Position numbers and translations under genes: made by a program. DNA of 42,229 nt. Source: a bacterium. Lineage in GTDB: Bacteria > Chloroflexota > Chloroflexia > Chloroflexales > Kallotenuaceae. The notes under the pieces were generated by a model that did no database searches, was not told the DNA's origin, and saw only the letters and a program-made list of their open reading frames with translations. Location of the stretch: contig JADDQE010000007.1 in the NCBI GenBank assembly GCA_016781525.1, forward strand, positions 1-42,229, given 5' to 3'. This document shows positions 18,570-26,972 of this stretch, piece after piece. Each line of letters begins with the position of its first letter. The first letter of the stretch is position 1.

Positions 18570-20462
18570 ATGCAAATTTTATCAGCTGAGACGCTCAGCA
18601 AGCAATACGACACGCGAATACTTTTTAACGGGGTCTCGTTTGGGATCGCGCAGGGGGCGCGGATCGGCCTGATCGGCGTTAACGGCAGCGGTAAAAGTAC
18701 CCTGCTTAAAATCGTCGCCGGTCGCGAGGAGCCCGATCAGGGTCGCGTCACACTTCGCTCTGGAACCCGCATCGCGTACCTGGCCCAGCAGCCCGTCATG
18801 GATGCCGAGCTTACCGTCCGCGACTATATGTTCACGGGTGCGGGCGAGCGCCGGCATCTCCTGGCCCAATATGAGACGCTGGTGGCCCAGCTGGAGAATG
18901 AGCCAGATAACTCCGCCGCGCTGGAGCAGCTGAGTGAACTGAGCACCCAGCTCGACGCGGGCGGTGGCTGGGATGCCGACATGGAGGTCGAAGCGATCCT
19001 TACACGCCTCGACGTCTCCGACCTTGATCGACGGCTTGGCGAACTTTCCGGTGGCCAGCGGCGCCGCGTCGCGCTAGCGCACGCGCTGATCGAGCCGGCG
19101 GACCTGTTAATCCTGGACGAGCCCACCAACCATCTCGACGCCGACACCGTCGATTGGCTCGAAACTGTACTGGCCCGCACGCCGGCGGCCCTGCTGCTGA
19201 TTACCCATGATCGCTATGTGCTTGACCGCCTCGTCACCCAAACATGGGAGCTGGATGGGGGTGGGCTGTACCAGTATGAAGGGGGCTACAGCACATTTTT
19301 GGAGCAAAAGCTCGCTCGTAATGCGCAGCGGGCACTCGACAATGCCCGCCACAAAAGCATTTTGCGGCGGGAGCTTGCGTGGCTCCAGCAGGGACCTCAG
19401 GGGCGCGGCACCAAGCAGAATGCCCGGGTCGAGCGAATCATGGCACTGCGCGAAACGCCCACGGATGCGCCCGATCGAGAGCTCGTTCTGACGCCAATCT
19501 CGCAGCGACTCGGTACGCGCGTTGTGGAGCTGGAGCACGTTACGAAGCAGTACGACGAGCGCGTTTTGCTCGACAATTTGACGTTAAGCATTGGCCGAGG
19601 TGACCGGATCGGGATTGTCGGTCCGAACGGGGTAGGCAAGTCGACGCTGCTTAATCTCGTCGCGGGACGGCATCAGGCCGACAGCGGGATTGTCGAGCGC
19701 GGCGAGACGGTGCACCTTGCCTACTACGATCAAGAAAGCACTGCGCTCGTCGACAACATGCGTGTGATCGACTATGTGAAGGAAGGCGCGGAGCTGATCC
19801 GAACAGCGGATGGCGAGGTTGTCACGGCTGGCCAGATGTTGGAGCAGTTCTTGTTTGCGCCGCAGATGCACTACGCGTTGATCGGCACGCTCTCGGGCGG
19901 CGAGCGCCGACGTCTTTACCTGTTGCGGACCCTGATGTTTGCCCCCAACGTGCTGTTGCTCGACGAGCCGAGCAATGACCTCGACGTACAGACGCTGGCG
20001 GCGCTTGAGGCTTACCTCGATAACTTCGCTGGAACGCTGGTGATCGCCTCGCACGACCGCTATCTGCTCGATCGTACGGTTGACCAGCTGCTCGTCTTCG
20101 AGGGCGAGGGCCGTATACGAACCTTTCCTGGCAGTTATTCCGCCTATGCAGCAGCCCGGGCCCAGCAGCGCGCGCACACCCCGCCGCCGCGCCGTCCCGC
20201 CGAGCGCGAGGCCCCACCGAAACGCCAACCCGAGGGCCGGCGTGGTATCTCTTTCAAGGAACGGAAGGAGCTAGCAAGCCTCGAGGCGCGCATTGGCGAG
20301 CTGGAAGCGCGGCAGGCCGACCTAAACGCTAAGCTCACGCAGCCGGCCTCATATACCGAGCTCCAGCAGCTTTCGGAGAAGCTGTCCGCCACGGGGGTGG
20401 AGCTGGAACGGGCCTTTGAGCGCTGGGCCGAGCTTGCGGCCCTTGCTGAGGGCACTGCCTAA
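18570..20462 (+). CDS. ABC-F family ATPase (Uup-like)
   Basis: 630 residues with two ABC cassettes and no membrane segments. Cassette 1 has Walker A GVNGSGKST (36-44), signature LSGGQRRRVALA and Walker B LLILDEPTNHLD. Cassette 2 has GPNGVGKST, LSGGERRRLYLL and VLLLDEPSNDLD. The cassettes are joined by a helical linker rich in Arg and Leu, the part that inserts in the ribosome in ABC-F proteins. After the second cassette, a Pro/Arg-rich stretch leads to a C-terminal coiled coil (about 560-625), as in Uup. ABC-F proteins act on translation or, for Uup, DNA and ribosome-related processes, rather than transport. It is divergent from the SARP gene across a 280-bp gap in which I see no further gene. 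Confidence 0.93.
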   Translation: MQILSAETLSKQYDTRILFNGVSFGIAQGARIGLIGVNGSGKSTLLKIVAGREEPDQGRVTLRSGTRIAYLAQQPVMDAELTVRDYMFTGAGERRHLLAQYETLVAQLENEPDNSAALEQLSELSTQLDAGGGWDADMEVEAILTRLDVSDLDRRLGELSGGQRRRVALAHALIEPADLLILDEPTNHLDADTVDWLETVLARTPAALLLITHDRYVLDRLVTQTWELDGGGLYQYEGGYSTFLEQKLARNAQRALDNARHKSILRRELAWLQQGPQGRGTKQNARVERIMALRETPTDAPDRELVLTPISQRLGTRVVELEHVTKQYDERVLLDNLTLSIGRGDRIGIVGPNGVGKSTLLNLVAGRHQADSGIVERGETVHLAYYDQESTALVDNMRVIDYVKEGAELIRTADGEVVTAGQMLEQFLFAPQMHYALIGTLSGGERRRLYLLRTLMFAPNVLLLDEPSNDLDVQTLAALEAYLDNFAGTLVIASHDRYLLDRTVDQLLVFEGEGRIRTFPGSYSAYAAARAQQRAHTPPPRRPAEREAPPKRQPEGRRGISFKERKELASLEARIGELEARQADLNAKLTQPASYTELQQLSEKLSATGVELERAFERWAELAALAEGTA

Positions 20463-20562
20463 GGTGGCAGCGCTGGCGGTGTCCCATGCACCGCAGCACA
20501 ATGGTTGAGGGCTGAAAGCATTGTCAGTACGGCTCCGTGGTCCGACCGTAACTGTAAGCGGC

Positions 20563-20614
20563 GAGCGGCAGAATAGTCAGCCTGGACCGGACGTGTGCCG
20601 CCTGCCGCTCTTTT
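20563..20614 (+). terminator. Putative rho-independent terminator after the ABC-F gene
   Basis: GAGCGGCAG at 20563-20571 pairs perfectly with CTGCCGCTC at 20602-20610 and is followed by TTTT. The loop is long (30 bases), which lowers confidence. Confidence 0.5.
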
Positions 20615-20807
20615 AACCCCCTCAGCCCTTCATGTTCGGTGTGCTGCCGCCGGTTAATCTGTTCCGGAGGCAGCCGCGATCCACAGCTGGCCCTCCCGTC
20701 CATACTCTCCAAAACATATTGGCCTGACCGACACCTGCCGATCCGCTGGAGCGCGACTAGGCGCGTCTGTCAGCACAGGGGGGGAAACTGCGGCCGTGCT
20801 TGATGCT

Positions 20808-20852
20808 CGTAACGCTCTCCGTAACGCTCAGCAGACGGGCAAACCGTAAAGT
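20808..20852 (+). promoter_or_regulatory. Tandem CGTAACG promoter element, copy C
   Basis: CGTAACG at 20808-20814 and 20820-20826 (period 12), then AGCAGACG and TAAAGT at 20847-20852, again 27 bp after the second repeat starts. The first 34 bp resemble copy A at 29 positions by my count. It precedes the pair of small membrane protein genes. Confidence 0.6.
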
Positions 20853-21063
20853 GGGGCATCAACAAGGAAAATGGTACCGAGGCTGACCAATCATCCGCCG
20901 TTGTGCACACCCGCTCGGCGTAGGGGCAAGCGTCCGCGGCCGCTCATCGGCCAGTTCCTCCGTCACGGTTTGCATACCGACCGTCAGCTGCTGGCCTGCC
21001 TGCGCAGAGACTTTTTACTAAGGTCGCGAGAACACGCGGCCGATATCGAAAGTGGGGCCAATC

Positions 21064-21531
21064 ATGCGCGAAAGCAAGTCGTTGTTGTACCGTGGCAGGA
21101 AATTGTCGGATGTCATCCTCGATGGGCTGTTTGGTGGCTTAGCCGGCGGTGTCGTGCTGGGGGTTTACTTGGTGCTATGGGGTTGGATGGCTGGGCAATC
21201 GCCCGAAACGGTGCTGGGGCTCTTTGACCCCGGCCAAAGAGGTGTGGCGACGGCAGGTGCACTAACCCATCTGGCTGTCTCGGCAGTCTATGGTATTTTT
21301 TTCGGGCTGCTCTGGTGGACGCTGCGCTGGTCGCTGCACCTTGCCGTGCCAGCCTCGCTCGCAGGTATCGCCTATGGCCTCGCACTTCTGTCTGTCGCCA
21401 AGGCGGTGATACTCCCGCTATCAGGTACACCGCTTGCCGAGATACCCACCCTCCACTTCGCACTGGCGCACATGATGTACGGAGCAGTCCTTGGCTGGGT
21501 GTGCGAGCGAACCGGAGCACAGGCCGCGTAA
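21064..21531 (+). CDS. Small polytopic membrane protein, unknown function
   Basis: 155 residues with about four hydrophobic segments: roughly 20-42 (VILDGLFGGLAGGVVLGVYL), 65-90, 95-115 and 130-150. It has a small cytoplasmic basic N-terminus (MRESKSLLYRGRKLSD). The ATG at 21064 is preceded only by GTGGGG; a GTG at 21052 is an alternative start. I do not recognise the family. Glycines in the first helix and the overall pattern resemble the next gene, so the pair may be distant paralogues or partners. Promoter copy C lies about 210 bp upstream. Confidence 0.75.
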   Translation: MRESKSLLYRGRKLSDVILDGLFGGLAGGVVLGVYLVLWGWMAGQSPETVLGLFDPGQRGVATAGALTHLAVSAVYGIFFGLLWWTLRWSLHLAVPASLAGIAYGLALLSVAKAVILPLSGTPLAEIPTLHFALAHMMYGAVLGWVCERTGAQAA

Positions 21532-21723
21532 AGCGCTCGGTATGGCGGGAACCGGCGGGTCGGACCGGGGCATGGCGGTCATTGGTTCAGGACGCCCTGG
21601 AACTGTGGCGCGACCTCGGATGGGTAGGCGGCCTGCTCGTGGCCCTAGCTGCTGGCACCAAGCTTGCGACGACCTCTTGCGACGCTGCAAAAACGTAAGA
21701 TGATATGCCGCGGGAGGATAGGC

Positions 21724-22191
21724 ATGATTGGGGCCAAACTGCTATCAGGAGCGCTGGCGGGCTGTATCGCAACAGCCCCGATGACAATCGTTATGGAACT
21801 GCTGCATCAACGGTTGCCGCAGTATGAGCGGTACCCGTTGCCGCCCAGTGAAATTACGGCCGAGCTGACCGAAGAGGCCGGCCTGAACAATCAGCTTAGC
21901 TCCGAGCAGCATCTTGCACTAACGCTTGTAAACCATTTCGCATATGGTGCCGCCGCTGGGGCGCTCTACGGCGTTTCCGCTGAACGCCTGTCAACGCCGC
22001 CTGCGGTCAAGGGCATTGGCTTCGGCCTAATCGTTTGGACAGTTAGCTACCTGGGTCTGCTGCCAGCACTCCGTATCCTCCGACCAGCCACGCAGCATCC
22101 GGCCGAGCGTAATCTGCTCATGATTGCCGCCCACGTGGTCTGGGGTTCCGTCACCGGCCTCATCACCAGCCAGCTGAACACTCGATCCTAG
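21724..22191 (+). CDS. Small polytopic membrane protein (YagU/DUF1440-like pattern)
   Basis: 155 residues. The ATG at 21724 follows GGGAGG at seven bases; the open frame to 21664 has no such site. The first helix LLSGALAGCIATAPMTIVMELL is typical of small membrane proteins of the YagU/DUF1440 kind, followed by a loop with PPSEITAEL and further helices around 70-92, 100-120 and 132-150. Function is unknown. It follows the preceding membrane protein gene by 192 bp on the same strand, and the strong hairpin at 22199 closes the unit. Confidence 0.8.
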   Translation: MIGAKLLSGALAGCIATAPMTIVMELLHQRLPQYERYPLPPSEITAELTEEAGLNNQLSSEQHLALTLVNHFAYGAAAGALYGVSAERLSTPPAVKGIGFGLIVWTVSYLGLLPALRILRPATQHPAERNLLMIAAHVVWGSVTGLITSQLNTRS

Positions 22192-22198
22192 ACAGCAG

Positions 22199-22232
22199 GC
22201 GGGCGTGGGCCTATCCTATGGCCCACGCCCGC
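22199..22232. terminator. Strong bidirectional terminator hairpin
   Basis: A perfect 13-bp GC-rich stem (22199-22211 with 22220-22232) and an 8-base loop begin eight bases after the stop of the + strand membrane protein gene. They lie 35 bp from the stop of the minus-strand esterase gene, so the hairpin can end both convergent transcripts. It lacks a T-run. Confidence 0.7.
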
Positions 22233-22266
22233 TGATTACCCCTACGTAATCCTTAACCAACCTATG

Positions 22267-23613
22267 CTAGAGGCTTGATGGAAACGTCTCCGGCAGCTCG
22301 TCGGTCTGCCACTTCGAGGTAGGCTCGAGTGGTTCGACCGCCCGTGTTTCGTCGAAGTGCAGGATTGCGTCAAACTGATCGGACAAGCGCGCGTGGAAGT
22401 AGTGGCTCATCCGTTCGGTCTCAGGTCGATAGATGACCCCAATCGCCCGCTCTAGCCGGCGCTTGCGAAGCGGCTCTTCGACCCGTTGATCGTGCAGGGG
22501 CAGCCAGAAGCGCGGCAGCCCGACATCATGGAAGAGTGCTTCGTAGCTGCCGTTGAGGCCGGGGCGTACCCGCTTAAGCTCGGCGGGCGCCCCCCAATCG
22601 GAGGCCGCGGTCACAGTGCCAGTGTAGGTGCTAAAGCCGACGAGGAATGAGTCCGCGCCGTAGCGCTCCCGTACGAGCTGGCCCAAATTGAGCTCGCCCA
22701 TATCCCCCATCTCGGTGGCGCGCGCATCACCTAGGTGCGAGTTGTGAGCCCAGACCACGACCTTTGAGCGACCGCCATGCCGATCAAGATGTGCAATCAG
22801 TGCGTCAAGTGTCTCGCCCATATGGGAATCGCGGACATTCCACGACGACACGCGGCCTTCGAACATCGTGCGGTAATAATCTTCGGCATTCTTCGCTAGG
22901 CGGGCGTTCTGCTCGGCGTAGAAAAACTCGTCCTCGGCAACCTGACCGTCACGGCCAGCGAATTCTGGCGCGCGCCCTTGGAGCTCTTGCAGCTGGTTGA
23001 CGACTTCGCGCTGGCACGATTCGGTGAGGTTGAAGCTGGCCGCGTAGCCATATGCCTGCGGATCCTCGCCATGATGATCGAAGCAGCCGTAGCGAAAACG
23101 GGCACGCTGCGCTGCCTCTGGGTCAACCCGGTCGAGGTAGTTGATCACGGCCTCGATCGACGTATGCAGGCTATACAGGTCGAGGCCGTAGAAGCCGGTC
23201 TTGGTTGCCTGTGCCGGCAACGCGAGGTTGTGTGCCCGTAGCCACTCCGCGAAATCACGCACAACCGTATTTCGCCACATCCAGGCGGGAAAGCGGGTAA
23301 AGCCGCCCAGTGCTTCCATGGCATTTTTCGCATTGCCTGTGCCGTGCACGTAGTGGTTGACGCGGTAGGCGTCGGGCCAGTCGGCCTCTACCGCAACCGC
23401 GGTGAAGCCTTTCTGTTCGATCAGGAGCTTGGTGATGTTGGCTCGCTCCTGGTAAAAATCATGGGTGCCATGGGATGCCTCGCCGAGCAAAACACAGCGA
23501 GCATCGCCGATGAGATCGAGCAGTGGAGCATAATCGTTGCTGGCGCCGGTCAACGGGCGGGCCGCCGACCGCACCGCCTCCAGTAGCTCGGCGGGATATG
23601 CGGTACTCATCAT
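22267..23613 (-). CDS. Erythromycin-esterase-family protein
   Basis: 448 residues from the ATG at 23613, which follows AAGGAG at seven bases. The family signature GEASHGTHDFYQER lies at about 44-57 (Glu45, His48) and WAHNSHLGDARATEMGD near 280, matching the metal-independent catalytic Glu and His residues of EreA-type esterases. Classical EreA/EreB open the macrolide lactone ring, but most chromosomal members of this superfamily have unknown substrates, so resistance should not be assumed. There is no signal peptide; it should be cytoplasmic. It lies 108 bp after the formyltransferase gene on the same strand and may be cotranscribed with it. Confidence 0.9.
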   Translation of the reverse strand: MMSTAYPAELLEAVRSAARPLTGASNDYAPLLDLIGDARCVLLGEASHGTHDFYQERANITKLLIEQKGFTAVAVEADWPDAYRVNHYVHGTGNAKNAMEALGGFTRFPAWMWRNTVVRDFAEWLRAHNLALPAQATKTGFYGLDLYSLHTSIEAVINYLDRVDPEAAQRARFRYGCFDHHGEDPQAYGYAASFNLTESCQREVVNQLQELQGRAPEFAGRDGQVAEDEFFYAEQNARLAKNAEDYYRTMFEGRVSSWNVRDSHMGETLDALIAHLDRHGGRSKVVVWAHNSHLGDARATEMGDMGELNLGQLVRERYGADSFLVGFSTYTGTVTAASDWGAPAELKRVRPGLNGSYEALFHDVGLPRFWLPLHDQRVEEPLRKRRLERAIGVIYRPETERMSHYFHARLSDQFDAILHFDETRAVEPLEPTSKWQTDELPETFPSSL

Positions 23614-23721
23614 GCTTGCGCTCCTTTCATACATCACTCGCCCGCCTCAGGCGCGTGTACGGCGCCGGCGAGCAAGACATGTACCTACATATCACTCAAT
23701 AAATTAACGTGTCGACGCCGG

Positions 23722-24675
23722 TTAAAACGTTGTTGCGTCCAGCACACCATCGGCAAGCTGAATTCGTACGACGTCGCCCTTAAGCTGAAATGGGACCGCC
23801 AGCTGATCGTCAACTGAAAAGGCTAGGGCGGAGCCGAGCAGCAGCCGCTGCGCACCAATCTGGATTAGGTACGGCCGGCCCCACTCGGCGGTCGCACACA
23901 TGAAGTTGTAGGCACGCCGAACAGACCAGGCGGCGCTGATTTCAAAGTCGGAATCGTGGGGCCAGGGCGCTGGCGTCCCGATCTCTGGCTGCGGCTGCCG
24001 AAGGAGCGGCCCACACTGCAGTCGCTGCAGCACGTCGACCAGCAGCTCGCCGCCGACGGAAGCGAGCATACGGTCGGCTTGATCGGCATCGCTGCCGTCA
24101 GGCAGCTGAACCGGCCGCTGTGCCAGGATATCTCCCGTATCCATGCCCGCGTTCATAGCGTGGACTGTTACGCCCGTCTCGGCACCATCGTGCAGCGCCC
24201 AAAAGAGCGGCGCCGGCCCACGATAGGCTGGAAGCAGCGACGGATGGACGTTGAGGAAGCCATATCGCGGTAGCTCTAACAGCGGAAGCGGCAACCGCCG
24301 GGAAAAGCACGCCACGCAGCCGACGTCGGGCCGGAGCGCCGCCAAGACATCAAGCGTCGCAGGGCTGTTGAGCCGGAGGATCTCGAAGACGGGAAGGCTG
24401 TGCTCCCAGGCAAGCTCTTTAATCGTGCGCGAGAGATACGGGTTGACAATCGGCAGGGAGCCGAAGGTCGGCGCCGGCTTCAGCTCGCTAATATCTCGCC
24501 GCTGCTTATCTGACCAGCCGGCAGCCGGTACAACAACCCCCGCGACGTCGTGGCCACTTTTCAGCAGTGCCTCCAGCGGGGGCATCGAAAACAGACCGGT
24601 CATCCCGAGGTAGACAATCCGCTGCGGCGCCCCTACGTGGGGCGCCTGTGAACCGGGTCGGTTGGAGGCTAGCAT
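23722..24675 (-). CDS. Methionyl-tRNA-formyltransferase-like enzyme
   Basis: 317 residues, close to the usual length of Fmt. The ATG at 24675 has AAAGGAG four bases upstream. The catalytic Asn, His and Asp of formyltetrahydrofolate-dependent formyltransferases are all present: Asn142 and His144 in LNVHPSLLPAYRGPAP, and Asp179 in MNAGMDTGDIL. The C-terminal domain from about residue 220 is Fmt-like. It could be the housekeeping Fmt that formylates the initiator tRNA, or a paralogue that formylates another amine. The neighbours (esterase-like, YggX, ATP-grasp, DsrE-like) are not the usual def/rsmB context, which favours leaving the symbol open. It is divergent from yggX with 83 bp between the starts. 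Confidence 0.85.
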   Translation of the reverse strand: MLASNRPGSQAPHVGAPQRIVYLGMTGLFSMPPLEALLKSGHDVAGVVVPAAGWSDKQRRDISELKPAPTFGSLPIVNPYLSRTIKELAWEHSLPVFEILRLNSPATLDVLAALRPDVGCVACFSRRLPLPLLELPRYGFLNVHPSLLPAYRGPAPLFWALHDGAETGVTVHAMNAGMDTGDILAQRPVQLPDGSDADQADRMLASVGGELLVDVLQRLQCGPLLRQPQPEIGTPAPWPHDSDFEISAAWSVRRAYNFMCATAEWGRPYLIQIGAQRLLLGSALAFSVDDQLAVPFQLKGDVVRIQLADGVLDATTF

Positions 24676-24758
24676 CGCTCTCCTTTGACATGCGTTTGAA
24701 AGGGCCTATAATCCATGTACTGCTCGCAAATGTGAGCTTCGGAGAGGACAAACATTGT

Positions 24759-25088
24759 ATGGCCCGGATGGTATTCTGTGCAAAACTACAGCGCGAGCTG
24801 CCCGGCCTCGAAAGACCGCCGTTTCCAGGCGATCTCGGCCAGCGTATTTATGATTCGATCTCGCAGACGGCATGGGCCATGTGGCCGGCGCAAGAGCGTA
24901 TCATCATGAATCATTATGGCCTGAACATGGCCGATCCCGCGGCGCGTAAGCTTGTGATGGAGCAGATGGAGCAGTTCTTCTTTGGCGAGGGCGCGCAGAT
25001 GCCCGAGGGCTGGACGCCTCCCGCGCCTGGTGGGAAAGGTGGCGGCGCGGCGCCAAGCAAGGGCGGCGCGGCTCCTCGTCGTAAGTAA
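24759..25088 (+). CDS. yggX: Fe(2+)-trafficking / oxidative damage protection protein
   Basis: 109 residues. The YggX fold is clear: MVFCAKLQREL with the conserved early Cys, FPGDLGQRIYDSISQTAWAMW, NHYGLNMADPAARKLVMEQM and EGWTPP. In E. coli YggX limits oxidative damage to iron-sulfur clusters and is thought to handle ferrous iron in the cytoplasm. Typical proteins end near residue 90; this one adds a tail of about 20 residues rich in Gly, Pro, Ala and Lys. The ATG at 24759 lies 11 bases after GGAGAGG, a rather long gap, but no better start exists. It is known mainly from Proteobacteria, so its presence in a putative Chloroflexota genome is notable. Confidence 0.93.
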   Translation: MARMVFCAKLQRELPGLERPPFPGDLGQRIYDSISQTAWAMWPAQERIIMNHYGLNMADPAARKLVMEQMEQFFFGEGAQMPEGWTPPAPGGKGGGAAPSKGGAAPRRK

Positions 25089-25111
25089 AACCTACGCTTG
25101 AGTGGGGCTAG

Positions 25112-25142
25112 GCCGCCGTAACTAACGGGCTGATACGGCGGC
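25112..25142. terminator. Terminator hairpin between yggX and the ATP-grasp gene
   Basis: GCCGCCGTA at 25112-25120 pairs perfectly with TACGGCGGC at 25134-25142 around a 13-base loop. It sits in the 57-bp gap between the convergent genes and probably serves both directions; there is no T-run. Confidence 0.6.
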
Positions 25143-25145
25143 TTG

Positions 25146-26429
25146 CTATGCAAGCTGTAGCGCGATGCTAGGCTGAATTGTAAAGCGTAGTCGACGGTGC
25201 GCCTCACGCAATGCCTGCTCCACTTCGGCAGGTGTTGCTCCATGCGCGAAGATAAACCCCAGGTAGCTGTCACCCTCCGGCAGCGGGACGATCGGGTACT
25301 GCGCCTTCGCGGTGATTGTGACTTCCTCGATTCCCGGTACCGCCTGTGCCTCCTCGACTCCGGTGGCACACTTGAATATGCCGCCTTCGGGAATGGGAAT
25401 CATCATTACCCCGCCTGCTCCCTGGTCGGGCGCGGCTGTGGGTATTTCAAGGCCGCAAGCCTGTCGCAAAATCAGCTCCTCAAGCGATGCCGCGCTGCCA
25501 AAGCGCAGCGTCTTTGAGCACAATCCTCCGATCGAGCGGCCCGCCAGCTCGACAATCCAAGGTCCTTGCTCGTTCACCCGTAGCTCGGCATGCATCGGTC
25601 CTTGGCGTAGGCCGAGAGCCGCTGCCGCCGCCGCCGCACAGTCACGGATTGCCCGCTGCACCTCCGAGGGCAACCGTGAGGGAGTAATGTAGAGCGTTTC
25701 CTCGAAGAAGGGGCCGTCTAGCGGGTCGGGCTTGTCGAAGAGCGCCAATACTTCGAGCTCGCCGTCGTCAAGCAAGCCTTCCAGCGCAACCTCAAATCCC
25801 GGAATAAATTGTTCAATCAGGAACGGCTTCGGCTCGGGTGTCGGCTCCAGGTTGTGGAGCAGCGCCGTCAGCCGAGCGATTGCGGCGACGCACTCCTCTC
25901 GGTTGTTCGCGCGGATGACGCCGCGGCTACCCGACAGTCTGAGCGGCTTGACCACACAGGGATACGCGGTTGCAGCGGCGATGGCGTGTGGGTCCTCAGA
26001 GCTAAAGTGCCGCTCGAACGGCGGCGACGGAACGCCCGCGGCGCGGAGCAGCGTACGCATAATGAATTTGTCACGCGCCGCCTCCGCCACTTCCACGCCG
26101 TTATGCCGCAGCCCTAGGGCTGCGCTGGCTCGCGCCGCTACCAAGCTTCCACTATCATCCACCGCGAGGATCGCGTCAAGCGGCTTTGTAGCCGCTAAAT
26201 CCGCGATGATTCGAGCCGCGCCGTCTGGGTCGCCAAAGTCGACGCCGAGAGGCTGGTGCCAAAACTCGGCAAGCTCACGCGGCATGTCGGTCGCTGCGAC
26301 CACTTCGATGCCGAGACGGGCTGCGGCGTCGACAAAAGCTTGGGATCGATACGTCGTCACCGTCAGCAGTAGCAGTACACGCCGCGCGGGTCGCGACACG
26401 TCTACCAGCGTATCTTCCTCGGTAATCAC
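25146..26429 (-). CDS. ATP-grasp-domain ligase of unknown substrate
   Basis: About 427 residues from a GTG at 26429, nine bases after AAGGAAG; the open frame to 26606 is Arg-rich and overlaps the upstream gene, so I exclude it. A Rossmann-like N-terminus (RRVLLLLTVTTYRSQAFVDAA) is followed by a central ATP-grasp fold: CVVKPLRLSGSRGVIRANN in the ATP-binding subdomain, LIEQFIPGFEVALEGLLD, then metal-ligand positions in MHAELRVNEQGPWIVELAGR. The C-terminal part (GGVMMIPIPEGGIF) resembles the end of biotin-carboxylase-like ATP-grasp proteins that join a carboxylate to an amine. The substrate is unknown. It starts 23 bp after the DsrE-like gene on the same strand, so the two form a tight operon. 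Confidence 0.88.
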   Translation of the reverse strand: MITEEDTLVDVSRPARRVLLLLTVTTYRSQAFVDAAARLGIEVVAATDMPRELAEFWHQPLGVDFGDPDGAARIIADLAATKPLDAILAVDDSGSLVAARASAALGLRHNGVEVAEAARDKFIMRTLLRAAGVPSPPFERHFSSEDPHAIAAATAYPCVVKPLRLSGSRGVIRANNREECVAAIARLTALLHNLEPTPEPKPFLIEQFIPGFEVALEGLLDDGELEVLALFDKPDPLDGPFFEETLYITPSRLPSEVQRAIRDCAAAAAAALGLRQGPMHAELRVNEQGPWIVELAGRSIGGLCSKTLRFGSAASLEELILRQACGLEIPTAAPDQGAGGVMMIPIPEGGIFKCATGVEEAQAVPGIEEVTITAKAQYPIVPLPEGDSYLGFIFAHGATPAEVEQALREAHRRLRFTIQPSIALQLA

Positions 26430-26452
26430 TGTCGTACACTTCCTTGCGCTGG

Positions 26453-26818
26453 CTACAGCGTGATGACCTGGTCGGGCGGGTTGCCGGCTAGCGCTCCGTA
26501 CAAATCCGGGAAGCAGCCGACCTGCACGCCGGCCACTACACCGGCTGGCTCGCACGCGCCAGGCTCGCCGGTGGCTAGCCCGCGTTCCAGCGCGCACTGG
26601 TCGCACTTCATCAGCAGAATTCCTTGCTCCTGCGCTACTTTCGACAGCCGCTCACTCAAGGGATCGCCCTGACGAAGGATGTAATTGTTGTCGTCAAAGA
26701 ACATCATCCCGACGACCTCCGCGCCGTGGCGGCGCTCCTCCAGCTGGGGCAAGATCATTTTGCCGAGCTTGTAGCTGGCGGTGTGGCCCGACGTGCTGAA
26801 AATGTATGCGACCTTCAT
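26453..26818 (-). CDS. DsrE-like small protein with CxxC motif
   Basis: 121 residues. The ATG at 26818 has GGAGA six bases upstream; a TTG six bases earlier is less likely. The N-terminus MKVAYIFSTSGHTASYKLGKMIL matches the DsrE/TusD fold of small sulfur-relay and redox proteins. Residues around 67-76 carry KCDQCALERG, a CxxC motif, and a further Cys follows in VQVGCFPDLY. I recall close relatives named SaoD/DsrE family, a set linked by annotation to selenium-associated operons; I hold this only as a lead, notable since selD in this window is itself a selenoprotein. It precedes the ATP-grasp gene by 23 bp. Confidence 0.8.
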   Translation of the reverse strand: MKVAYIFSTSGHTASYKLGKMILPQLEERRHGAEVVGMMFFDDNNYILRQGDPLSERLSKVAQEQGILLMKCDQCALERGLATGEPGACEPAGVVAGVQVGCFPDLYGALAGNPPDQVITL

Positions 26819-26972
26819 CACCAATCTCCGTAATGGTCGTGGATATCCCGGCTGGCACCACGTTCACTCGCAACTAGCTGCGAGGACCGCGAGTCTTTCT
26901 ACGCTGATTATGCCACATTCCACGACCACCGGCGGCAATTCCCGCTCGACCTCCGCGTTGATGCATTGGCGC

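Larger units (their letters stand above)
20463..21063. other. 601-bp intergenic region with terminator and promoter copy C
   Basis: It contains the stem-loop at 20563-20614 and promoter copy C at 20808-20852. Open frames here, including one from 20871 with AAGGAAA before its ATG, run into the next gene in another frame with unconvincing Arg-rich composition. If transcription starts near 20860, the next gene has an unusually long leader of about 200 bases. Confidence 0.4.

Noticed and set aside
20871-21227. 118-codon frame with AAGGAAA before its ATG
   Set aside because: Most of it overlaps the membrane protein gene in another frame, and the product is Arg-rich without any domain. A short leader role cannot be excluded.
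22267-23613. Calling the erythromycin-esterase-like gene a macrolide resistance gene
   Set aside because: Most chromosomal members of this superfamily have unknown substrates and nothing nearby suggests a resistance island.
25732-26463. 243-codon open frame on the + strand
   Set aside because: It is antisense to the ATP-grasp gene; its Ser/Ala/Arg-rich product is typical of an opposite-strand shadow in GC-rich DNA.
26453-26818. Possible selenocysteine in the DsrE-like protein
   Set aside because: The frame has no internal TGA; the redox motif is an ordinary CxxC.
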